Assembly: GCA_027627225.1 (NCBI GenBank)
Contig: JAPFQT010000430.1
Coordinates: 58,249-122,248, forward strand
Reading direction: 5' to 3'
Source of the DNA: Congeria kusceri
Lineage: Eukaryota; Mollusca; Bivalvia; Myida; Dreissenidae
Length of the DNA: 64,000 nt
A program made the position numbers and the translations under genes. Numbering within the stretch: the first letter of the stretch is position 1; each line of letters starts with the position of its first letter. The notes beneath the pieces are model-generated. The model searched no databases, was not told the origin of the DNA, and saw only the letters and a list, made by a program, of their open reading frames with translations. Shown here piece by piece: positions 1 to 9,118 of the stretch.

Positions 1-422
1 CTAATTTGTTAATTGTCTTGGATGAAATTGGAATTTTTTTTCTATTAAATTTACATTTTTGGGGTGATTTTTTTAAAAAAATACACAAAAAATACATTAT
101 CAAAATGGCTTAGAGTAAAAATATCTAACAAAGTCATTCTCTCCTCACCCCACATAAGCCCCCCATACATGTTTGTTTGGTTTGTTTGGGTATTTTGTCA
201 CAAATATTGCAAATATCAGCTTTAATTGTTAGAGGGACATTTAAGCTTCAAGACGCTTGAAATCACCGGCTTCCGACCAAAATCACCTGTGTTTGAAAAT
301 ATGAAATAAAATGGCCAAATGGACAGATATACAAGCCAAACTTAATATATTGGTGCAATATGCATGGGAAGATAATTATATGCAAGAAAAACTAATTTTA
401 ATGAGAACAAATTTCTCTTATA

Positions 423-893
423 GGTTACAGTATACTAAATATTTCAGGTGTGCAATGCTATACTCTCTAAATAAATCAACACCATTTATTTGAAGACACA
501 ATTTTCTGTATAGTCACTTGCCATGACTTTATTTTTGAATATTTCTTTGTACGTGTGGTAGGAAAAACATTGTTGTGTACTAAAAATTCACTGTTTCGCT
601 TGAAGGTTGGAGACTACATGACGAGACTTTGACAGTTGGCAGTATACCTTCAACTGGAGAGTAGCCGGTAAAAAGATGGCCGTAAAACAGTGAACTTTGA
701 TTCGCGTCGAGTTCTTTCTTACATATCACATGACCTATCTTTTTTATTGTCTAAATCAATTCGGCTCGGAATGCTCTTTAAGAAAAGGTATGGTTATGAG
801 GGTCTCTACGCGCAAAATGTTGAGTTTATTTTTTGTTGAATTTATTGCTTTTACATTGAATTTGTTAAGGAAATCTTTTAGTATATTGTGACC
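423..893. mobile_element. Nested 471-bp MITE, TA target-site duplication
   Basis: The left end reads GGTTACAGTATACTAAA and the reverse complement of the right end reads GGTCACAATATACTAAA, 17 bp with two mismatches. TA flanks both ends (421-422 and 894-895). The boundaries are confirmed by four units that lack exactly this segment. There is no transposase inside; the small open frames in it look accidental. A TA duplication and short inverted termini fit a non-autonomous Tc1/mariner-like element (ISL2EU-like elements are an alternative). It contains a nested inverted repeat at 587-694. Its right end lies only 48 bp upstream of the endonuclease start codon, so it could affect that promoter. It occurs in both subfamilies, so it inserted before they split. 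Confidence 0.85.
587..694. repeat. Nested inverted repeat inside the MITE
   Basis: TTCACTGTTT at 587-596 pairs with AAACAGTGAA at 685-694 (10 bp, perfect), and TTGAAGGT at 600-607 pairs with ACCTTCAA at 646-653 (8 bp, perfect). The two sets of arms are nested, so the single strand could fold into an interrupted hairpin. The same arms are present in the other MITE copies. Function unknown. Confidence 0.6.
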
Positions 894-940
894 TAAACTG
901 ACTTTGGGTTAAAATAAAATATCGTCTGCAAGTGCAAAAT

Positions 941-1482
941 ATGGATGAGAAAGCAGATTTTTGGTCATTTCTGAGCAAAAGAGTAGAAAATAAGTGCATT
1001 AAATGCATCAATTCAGATTGTTTGATCTGGAATGGTTGTATTTGAAATAGTTCCTTACCCTATTATGGCCGAATGAGGGCTAAATTGCCTTCGGACATAA
1101 AATCAGAGACATACTTGGTTCACCGTGTAGCGTTAATGTGCTACATGAAGTCAGAATTGAACGCCAGGGACTCCGTGAGCCACTTATGCAACACTAGCTT
1201 GTGTGTTAAGCCTGAACATTTAAACATAGAGCCCCATTCCACCAACATGGAACGGCGGACATGTTTACAGTTCGGAGAGTGCAGCGGGCATGGAACTGAG
1301 CCAGCCTGCATATTTGGTAGAAACATGAATACAACAAGCTTTATCACTTCCTTTTATTCATAGAAATACACTTAAAATACATAAATGCATGTTTTTTTTC
1401 ATTTTATATCTATTTCTATTGGGTATTTTTGCCTTTTTCAGGTAGAGGAACGCCTGATGCTGACGCGAGGGCCACTTGTTAG
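941..1482 (+). pseudogene. His-Cys-box endonuclease gene, type A (nonsense codon 35)
   Basis: Two exons, 941-1316 and 1442-1482. The product resembles the I-PpoI-type His-Me finger nucleases that cut DNA in a sequence-specific way with two structural zincs. Type A copies carry TGA at 1043-1045 (codon 35, Ser TCA in type B), just after the first putative zinc cysteine (C33). The rest of the box is intact: catalytic-type H81, C83-x4-C88-x4-H93, N102, then C108, C114, H117, C123. The next ATG (1073-1075, codon 45) could still start a product holding the catalytic box but lacking C33. The start at 941 is preferred because it has A at -3 and G at +4 and is the first ATG after an in-frame stop at 899. 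Compared with type B the exons differ at six bases, five of them amino-acid changing. Confidence 0.8.
1317..1441 (+). other. Predicted spliceosomal intron in the endonuclease gene
   Basis: A 125-bp intron is predicted from donor TTG|GTAGAA to acceptor CCTTTTTCAG|GTAG, the latter preceded by a T-rich tract. Splicing is phase 1, rebuilds a Gly codon and adds 12 further residues ending in Cys before TAG at 1480-1482. Without splicing, the frame runs 14 residues into the intron and stops at 1361-1363; both forms keep all box residues. Type B has GTAAAA at the donor, closer to consensus. Confidence 0.6.
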
Positions 1483-1513
1483 AGGTCTCTTATGCCAAAA
1501 CAGGTAATAACAA

Positions 1514-1519
1514 TTTATT
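1514..1519 (-). promoter_or_regulatory. Polyadenylation signal for the transposase
   Basis: The minus strand reads AATAAA 17 nt after the transposase TAG at 1537-1539. It lies in the gap between the two convergent genes and recurs in every unit. No AATAAA is seen on the plus strand just after the endonuclease stop. Confidence 0.55.
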
Positions 1520-1536
1520 ATCAGGTACACAATCAA

Positions 1537-3495
1537 CTAAGCATATTTATGATGCTTAAGGTGTGGAAGACTGTCATAATCAGGTTTGGGGTCACTCATG
1601 CCCTTGCCGTAGTGTAATTCCTCATGCAGTTTGTATCGATAATTCCGCGTCCTGGCACGTAAAGCTCGTGCTTTGTTGGTAGCGGATGTTTGCTTTCGGT
1701 TAAGGTCGTTGCGGTCCTCATATGCTATCTGCTTAATAATCTTTGACCCCTGGGTAAGGTTAGCATTTAGTTCAGTGGTTTTTGCAATTACAGAGTCAGC
1801 ATAGCCATTGTTTAATTTGTGAACCTGCCCGTGAATTCGACCTACACAGTTGCGTGAGAAAGTCACAGTTTTAGGATTGACAGCTTGGTACGACCTGTTT
1901 ACTGCTTCACTTTTTTGGGTTGTGGTTAAAAGTTTGGTAGCGTCAAGAGCAGCTGGACCTAAAACCATTTCAATGCATTTTTTAAGGACTTGTTGGTCAC
2001 TGTCAACCATTTTAACCTTGACATTGTCTGGCATGAAATTCTTAGCTTGCCTATTTGTACCAGCACAGACATAACTGTACTTTGCACAATGAGTACCGCA
2101 GTAACCACTGAAGCATAGAACAATGGTTGCGATTACATCAACCATGACCTTCTTTAGAACCTTGATGTCACCCTGGTGTTTATTGTGGGCAGCTTTAAGT
2201 TCAGCCATACCCCTAGCTTTGACCGAGAGAGCGAACCGACTCCTGATATTAGACTTGGAATGACCCTTGAGCATGCCCTTTGAGAAAGGCGCTTTGTTGA
2301 GCTCGCGCTTCAGCGAGTTGCCTAGGTGCCTCAGATCCTTAAGATGACCCACATTGTGACCGTGAGAGTTACGAACACCTTGGAATGCCCTACTGTCCCC
2401 ATCACAAGTGAAATTTGCTATTTTGATGTCCTTAGAGATCTGGTCACCTAACAACCTATTCCATTTGCCTTCATCACCTATTGGTTCCCTCTCTGAAACA
2501 TTTGCAGAACAATGCCCCCTATGATTGGGGCACTGAACAGGTTTACCCTTATTCCTAAGCATTGATGCAGTCCTGCATAGTTTATTTGCTACTTGTACCC
2601 CTACAATTTGCTTGTTTCTGGTATTGTTTTCACACATAGTACTTATGGCAATAGTTCCGGCTTGAAAGGGTGTCGCGTCAGAGTTAAAAATTGGATTGTT
2701 GTAGCAAGTGTCCCCTTCAACATTTACCTTAGAGGGATCTTTTTGACCAATTTTGGCATTTTCAGCAACTAAGTTTTCTCTAATCTGGTACATGCTTCTC
2801 TCATTTAGGGATTTAAGGGCAGTATTGACCTTATTTGCTTGTTTTTGCATAGCGAGTGGAGAGGGAGCAATGATATTGGTTGTGTTGAGAATTCTGCGGG
2901 AACCTGTGTTCCCAATAGAAGTACTTGCAACACCTATTTGGAAGCCTACATTGATCTGAGCTGCCTTTCTGCCCCTGGTACTTGATGGAACCTCATTGTA
3001 AAGCTTATAATGCTTGCCTACATATCTGCATCTTGTACATTTTAACCTTTCCTCCCAGCCTCAGCACCACTTTATGGAAGCACTGCCGTCAATTACCAAG
3101 TCGCCCCTACATTTATCACTTCTTAACCTATGCTTTCTATTTTCAGAGGACATCATAGACTGGAGTAGGGCGGGGACATAGACCTTGTTCGTAAGTAAGT
3201 CGGGATGGACTTTTGATGGAGCAGGAACCCGTAACAGGTCTACATGGCGAATCTTGTTCGCTGTCGGACGCAAGGGCTTAGCTGGGGTTTGAGAGCCGTC
3301 TACATCCCGAAAAGTAAGAACCTTGTCATTGTAAGCTACCCGTGCTTCAAAGGATGACCTTTCTAACCTTACATAGGTTGTGTTGGAATTTGACCTTCTT
3401 TCATAATTATGTTTTTTCCCCTTCACCGGACTAGTCCCACCTCGTTTAAAACCAACATTGAGCAACTTTTTCTTTTGCTTGGTTATGAACCCCAT
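1537..3495 (-). pseudogene. Mutator-like DDE transposase, type A (nonsense codon 145)
   Basis: A single-exon frame of 652 sense positions is interrupted once, by TGA at 3061-3063. The start at 3493-3495 has A at -3 and G at +4. In the joined frame, residues 1-144 are basic; about 130-160 hold a Cys-rich zinc-finger-like segment (KCRGDL, then CTRC) that the TGA splits. From about 180 the sequence follows the animal Mutator-like family: NVGFQIG and SIGNTG, VEGDTCYNNP (D262), CPNHRGHCSAN, CDGDS (D367), a Cys/His cluster SGYCGTHC (about 463-470), and TTQKSEAVNRSY (E530) followed by PKTVTFSRN and GRIHGQVH. I read D262, D367 and E530 as the catalytic triad by analogy with the family. An internal ATG at codon 216 could give a 437-residue product that has the DDE core but no N-terminal finger. 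The family cuts and pastes DNA in the nucleus; this copy is broken unless the internal start suffices. Confidence 0.85.
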
Positions 3496-4213
3496 TTTGA
3501 CCAGATTGCCACCTTAAAAAAAGTCAAAGTACTTATTTTGTGCCCAAAATATGCAATTTTGTATTCCCTTAAACCTCTAAATGTGAGCAGGCAATGCAAA
3601 TTGACCACCTGCTGCAGTTTAAAGGCACTCATGACATTATATACTAGAATATATAATTGGTGGCCTGTAATTAAAGAGGCTGCGACAAACAAGGTGCTTT
3701 AAAGATTTTACACTTTATTGGTTTGAAACAAGCAATTACTGGAAGCTGATTGATTTCTACACTTCAAAGTATCTTTGATCTCCCATTTTGACTAATTTGT
3801 TAATTGTCTTGGATGAAATTGGAATTTTTTTTCTATTAAATTTACATTTTTGGGGTGATTTTTTTAAAAAAATACACAAAAAATACATTATCAAAATGGC
3901 TTAGAGTAAAAATATCTAACAAAGTCATTCTCTCCTCACCCCACATAAGCCCCCCATACATGTTTGTTTGGTTTGTTTGGGTATTTTGTCACAAATATTG
4001 CAAATATCAGCTTTAATTGTTAGAGGGACATTTAAGCTTCAAGACGCTTGAAATCACCGGCTTCCGACCAAAATCACCTGTGTTTGAAAATATGAAATAA
4101 AATGGCCAAATGGACAGATATACAAGCCAAACTTAATATATTGGTGCAATATGCATGGGAAGATAATTATATGCAAGAAAAACTAATTTTAATGAGAACA
4201 AATTTCTCTTATA
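3496..4213. other. Intergenic region between divergent gene starts
   Basis: This stretch, together with the MITE that follows, separates the transposase start from the next unit's endonuclease start, and recurs in every unit. It is AT-rich and has no convincing gene. It contains an 8-bp-arm palindrome at 3636-3657, a T7A7 tract at 3859-3872, and an imperfect 18-bp direct repeat (CCCATTTTGAC at 3491 and 3782). It also has GTTT-rich sequence around 3963-3980 and a short inverted repeat TTCAAG-acg-CTTGAA around 4038-4052. Promoters for both genes probably lie here. I could not find terminal inverted repeats of the parent transposon in it. Confidence 0.6.
3636..3657 (-). promoter_or_regulatory. 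Candidate TATA region upstream of the transposase
   Basis: ATTATATA and TATATAAT flank a 6-bp loop, giving TATA-like sequence on the minus strand about 140 bp before the transposase ATG. The copy in unit 13 has a base change in the right arm. It is only a candidate; no transcription start is visible. Confidence 0.3.
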
Positions 4214-4684
4214 GGTTACAGTATACTAAATATTTCAGGTGTGCAATGCTATACTCTCTAAATAAATCAACACCATTTATTTGAAGACACAATTTTCTGT
4301 ATAGTCACTTGCCATGACTTTATTTTTGAATATTTCTTTGTACGTGTGGTAGGAAAAACATTGTTGTGTACTAAAAATTCACTGTTTCGCTTGAAGGTTG
4401 GAGACTACATGACGAGACTTTGACAGTTGGCAGTATACCTTCAACTGGAGAGTAGCCGGTAAAAAGATGGCCGTAAAACAGTGAACTTTGATTCGCGTCG
4501 AGTTCTTTCTTACATATCACATGACCTATCTTTTTTATTGTCTAAATCAATTCGGCTCGGAATGCTCTTTAAGAAAAGGTATGGTTATGAGGGTCTCTAC
4601 GCGCAAAATGTTGAGTTTATTTTTTGTTGAATTTATTGCTTTTACATTGAATTTGTTAAGGAAATCTTTTAGTATATTGTGACC
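4214..4684. mobile_element. Nested MITE, unit 2
   Basis: It has the same 17-bp inverted termini and flanking TA as the unit 1 copy; no private change seen. Confidence 0.83.
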
Positions 4685-4731
4685 TAAACTGACTTTGGGT
4701 TAAAATAAAATATCGTCTGCAAGTGCAAAAT

Positions 4732-5273
4732 ATGGATGAGAAAGCAGATTTTTGGTCATTTCTGAGCAAAAGAGTAGAAAATAAGTGCATTAAATGCATC
4801 AATTCAGATTGTTTGATCTGGAATGGTTGTATTTGAAATAGTTCCTTACCCTATTATGGCCGAATGAGGGCTAAATTGCCTTCGGACATAAAATCAGAGA
4901 CATACTTGGTTCACCGTGTAGCGTTAATATGCTACATGAAGTCAGAATTGAACGCCAGGGACTCCGTGAGCCACTTATGCAACACTAGCTTGTGTGTTAA
5001 GCCTGAACATTTAAACATAGAGCCCCATTCCACCAACATGGAACGGCGGACATGTTTACAGTTCGGAGAGTGCAGCGGGCATGGAACTGAGCCAGCCTGC
5101 ATATTTGGTAGAAACATGAATACAACAAGCTTTATCACTTCCTTTTATTCATAGAAATACACTTAAAATACATAAATGCATGTTTTTTTTCATTTTATAT
5201 CTATTTCTATTGGGTATTTTTGCCTTTTTCAGGTAGAGGAACGCCTGATGCTGACGCGAGGGCCACTTGTTAG
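4732..5273 (+). pseudogene. His-Cys-box endonuclease, type A, unit 2
   Basis: Exons 4732-5107 and 5233-5273. It has the codon-35 TGA (4834-4836). It also has a private change at 4929 that turns Met66 (LMCYM in the others) into Ile, outside the metal-binding residues. Confidence 0.78.
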
Positions 5274-5327
5274 AGGTCTCTTATGCCAAAACAGGTAATA
5301 ACAATTTATTATCAGGTACACAATCAA

Positions 5328-7286
5328 CTAAGCATATTTATGATGCTTAAGGTGTGGAAGACTGTCATAATCAGGTTTGGGGTCACTCATGCCCTTGCCG
5401 TAGTGTAATTCCTCATGCAGTTTGTATCGATAATTCCGCGTCCTGGCACGTAAAGCTCGTGCTTTGTTGGTAGCGGATGTTTGCTTTCGGTTAAGGTCGT
5501 TGCGGTCCTCATATGCTATCTGCTTAATAATCTTTGACCCCTGGGTAAGGTTAGCATTTAGTTCAGTGGTTTTTGCAATTACAGAGTCAGCATAGCCATT
5601 GTTTAATTTGTGAACCTGCCCGTGAATTCGACCTACACAGTTGCGTGAGAAAGTCACAGTTTTAGGATTGACAGCTTGGTACGACCTGTTTACTGCTTCA
5701 CTTTTTTGGGTTGTGGTTAAAAGTTTGGTAGCGTCAAGAGCAGCTGGACCTAAAACCATTTCAATGCATTTTTTAAGGACTTGTTGGTCACTGTCAACCA
5801 TTTTAACCTTGACATTGTCTGGCATGAAATTCTTAGCTTGCCTATTTGTACCAGCACAGACATAACTGTACTTTGCACAATGAGTACCGCAGTAACCACT
5901 GAAGCATAGAACAATGGTTGCGATTACATCAACCATGACCTTCTTTAGAACCTTGATGTCACCCTGGTGTTTATTGTGGGCAGCTTTAAGCTCAGCCATA
6001 CCCCTAGCTTTGACCGAGAGAGCGAACCGACTCCTGATATTAGACTTGGAATGACCCTTGAGCATGCCCTTTGAGAAAGGCGCTTTGTTGAGCTCGCGCT
6101 TCAGCGAGTTGCCTAGGTGCCTCAGATCCTTAAGATGACCCACATTGTGACCGTGAGAGTTACGAACACCTTGGAATGCCCTACTGTCCCCATCACAAGT
6201 GAAATTTGCTATTTTGATGTCCTTAGAGATCTGGTCACCTAACAACCTATTCCATTTGCCTTCATCACCTATTGGTTCCCTCTCTGAAACATTTGCAGAA
6301 CAATGCCCCCTATGATTGGGGCACTGAACAGGTTTACCCTTATTCCTAAGCATTGATGCAGTCCTGCATAGTTTATTTGCTACTTGTACCCCTACAATTT
6401 GCTTGTTTCTGGTATTGTTTTCACACATAGTACTTATGGCAATAGTTCCGGCTTGAAAGGGTGTCGCGTCAGAGTTAAAAATTGGATTGTTGTAGCAAGT
6501 GTCCCCTTCAACATTTACCTTAGAGGGATCTTTTTGACCAATTTTGGCATTTTCAGCAACTAAGTTTTCTCTAATCTGGTACATGCTTCTCTCATTTAGG
6601 GATTTAAGGGCAGTATTGACCTTATTTGCTTGTTTTTGCATAGCGAGTGGAGAGGGAGCAATGATATTGGTTGTGTTGAGAATTCTGCGGGAACCTGTGT
6701 TCCCAATAGAAGTACTTGCAACACCTATTTGGAAGCCTACATTGATCTGAGCTGCCTTTCTGCCCCTGGTACTTGATGGAACCTCATTGTAAAGCTTATA
6801 ATGCTTGCCTACATATCTGCATCTTGTACATTTTAACCTTTCCTCCCAGCCTCAGCACCACTTTATGGAAGCACTGCCGTCAATTACCAAGTCGCCCCTA
6901 CATTTATCACTTCTTAACCTATGCTTTCTATTTTCAGAGGACATCATAGACTGGAGTAGGGCGGGGACATAGACCTTGTTCGTAAGTAAGTCGGGATGGA
7001 CTTTTGATGGAGCAGGAACCCGTAACAGGTCTACATGGCGAATCTTGTTCGCTGTCGGACGCAAGGGCTTAGCTGGGGTTTGAGAGCCGTCTACATCCCG
7101 AAAAGTAAGAACCTTGTCATTGTAAGCTACCCGTGCTTCAAAGGATGACCTTTCTAACCTTACATAGGTTGTGTTGGAATTTGACCTTCTTTCATAATTA
7201 TGTTTTTTCCCCTTCACCGGACTAGTCCCACCTCGTTTAAAACCAACATTGAGCAACTTTTTCTTTTGCTTGGTTATGAACCCCAT
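5328..7286 (-). pseudogene. Mutator-like transposase, type A, unit 2
   Basis: One lesion, the TGA at codon 145 (6852-6854). The 437-codon downstream frame (5328-6641) holding the DDE core is open and its product matches unit 1. Confidence 0.83.
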
Positions 7287-8004
7287 TTTGACCAGATTGC
7301 CACCTTAAAAAAAGTCAAAGTACTTATTTTGTGCCCAAAATATGCAATTTTGTATTCCCTTAAACCTCTAAATGTGAGCAGGCAATGCAAATTGACCACC
7401 TGCTGCAGTTTAAAGGCACTCATGACATTATATACTAGAATATATAATTGGTGGCCTGTAATTAAAGAGGCTGCGACAAACAAGGTGCTTTAAAGATTTT
7501 ACACTTTATTGGTTTGAAACAAGCAATTACTGGAAGCTGATTGATTTCTACACTTCAAAGTATCTTTGATCTCCCATTTTGACTAATTTGTTAATTGTCT
7601 TGGATGAAATTGGAATTTTTTTTCTATTAAATTTACATTTTTGGGGTGATTTTTTTAAAAAAATACACAAAAAATACATTATCAAAATGGCTTAGAGTAA
7701 AAATATCTAACAAAGTCATTCTCTCCTCACCCCACATAAGCCCCCCATACATGTTTGTTTGGTTTGTTTAGGTATTTTGTCACAAATATTGCAAATATCA
7801 GCTTTAATTGTTAGAGGGACATTTAAGCTTCAAGACGCTTGAAATCACCGGCTTCCGACCAAAATCACCTGTGTTTGAAAATATGAAATAAAATGGCCAA
7901 ATGGACAGATATACAAGCCAAACTTAATATATTGGTGCAATATGCATGGGAAGATAATTATATGCAAGAAAAACTAATTTTAATGAGAACAAATTTCTCT
8001 TATA

Positions 8005-8475
8005 GGTTACAGTATACTAAATATTTCAGGTGTGCAATGCTATACTCTCTAAATAAATCAACACCATTTATTTGAAGACACAATTTTCTGTATAGTCACT
8101 TGCCATGACTTTATTTTTGAATATTTCTTTGTACGTGTGGTAGGAAAAACATTGTTGTGTACTAAAAATTCACTGTTTCGCTTGAAGGTTGGAGACTACA
8201 TGACGAGACTTTGACAGTTGGCAGTATACCTTCAACTGGAGAGTAGCCGGTAAAAAGATGGCCGTAAAACAGTGAACTTTGATTCGCGTCGAGTTCTTTC
8301 TTACATATCACATGACCTATCTTTTTTATTGTCTAAATCAATTCGGCTCGGAATGCTCTTTAAGAAAAGGTATGGTTATGAGGGTCTCTACGCGCAAAAT
8401 GTTGAGTTTATTTTTTGTTGAATTTATTGCTTTTACATTGAATTTGTTAAGGAAATCTTTTAGTATATTGTGACC
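8005..8475. mobile_element. Nested MITE, unit 3
   Basis: Complete 471-bp copy with both inverted termini and flanking TA. Confidence 0.83.
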
Positions 8476-8522
8476 TAAACTGACTTTGGGTTAAAATAAA
8501 ATATCGTCTGCAAGTGCAAAAT

Positions 8523-9064
8523 ATGGATGAGAAAGCAGATTTTTGGTCATTTCTGAGCAAAAGAGTAGAAAATAAGTGCATTAAATGCATCAATTCAGAT
8601 TGTTTGATCTGGAATGGTTGTATTTGAAATAGTTCCTTACCCTATTATGGCCGAATGAGGGCTAAATTGCCTTCGGACATAAAATCAGAGACATACTTGG
8701 TTCACCGTGTAGCGTTAATGTGCTACATGAAGTCAGAATTGAACGCCAGGGACTCCGTGAGCCACTTATGCAACACTAGCTTGTGTGTTAAGCCTGAACA
8801 TTTAAACATAGAGCCCCATTCCACCAACATGGAACGGCGGACATGTTTACAGTTCGGAGAGTGCAGCGGGCATGGAACTGAGCCAGCCTGCATATTTGGT
8901 AGAAACATGAATACAACAAGCTTTATCACTTCCTTTTATTCATAGAAATACACTTAAAATACATAAATGCATGTTTTTTTTCATTTTATATCTATTTCTA
9001 TTGGGTATTTTTGCCTTTTTCAGGTAGAGGAACGCCTGATGCTGACGCGAGGGCCACTTGTTAG
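8523..9064 (+). pseudogene. His-Cys-box endonuclease, type A, unit 3
   Basis: Exons 8523-8898 and 9024-9064. It carries the shared codon-35 TGA; the catalytic box downstream is unchanged. Confidence 0.78.
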
Positions 9065-9118
9065 AGGTCTCTTATGCCAAAACAGGTAATAACAATTTAT
9101 TATCAGGTACACAATCAA

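Larger units (their letters stand above)
1..3791 (+). repeat. Unit 1 (type A, MITE present)
   Basis: Full 3791-bp unit. It has one private base seen by eye, T at 2200 where all other units have C (silent in the transposase frame). Confidence 0.95.
3792..7582 (+). repeat. Unit 2 (type A, MITE present)
   Basis: Full 3791-bp unit with one private base, A at 4929, inside the endonuclease frame. Confidence 0.95.

Noticed and set aside
311..493. 60-codon plus-strand frame (starts MAKWTDIQAK) running from the flank into the MITE
   Set aside because: Its last third is MITE sequence, and each vacant site gives a different ending. It shows no recognisable domain and is not in frame with the endonuclease, so it is kept only as an unproven small frame.
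697..891. 64-codon frame inside the MITE
   Set aside because: The true sequence starts with TTG, it lies wholly within a non-autonomous element, and it has no domain features.
1141..1347. 68-codon frame antisense to the endonuclease
   Set aside because: It is the mirror of a conserved coding region and is explained by the real gene on the plus strand.
1503..1508. A second splice donor at AAAACAG|GTAATA after the endonuclease stop
   Set aside because: It resembles a donor, but it lies beyond the stop codon and no matching downstream acceptor or coding exon is evident. An intron in the 3' untranslated region cannot be excluded.
1850..2959. Plus-strand frames of 74 and 68 codons over the transposase
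   Set aside because: They are antisense shadows of the transposase, which has recognisable family motifs on the minus strand.
1043..3063. TGA in both genes of type A as possible recoded codons
   Set aside because: The type B equivalents are Ser (TCA) and Leu (TTA), two different amino acids, so a single alternative meaning for TGA does not fit. No selenocysteine-type context is evident.
3409..3702. 97-codon plus-strand frame and 69-codon (A) or 89-codon (B) minus-strand frame upstream of the transposase
   Set aside because: They overlap the transposase N-terminus and its upstream AT-rich region, overlap one another on opposite strands, and show no motif.
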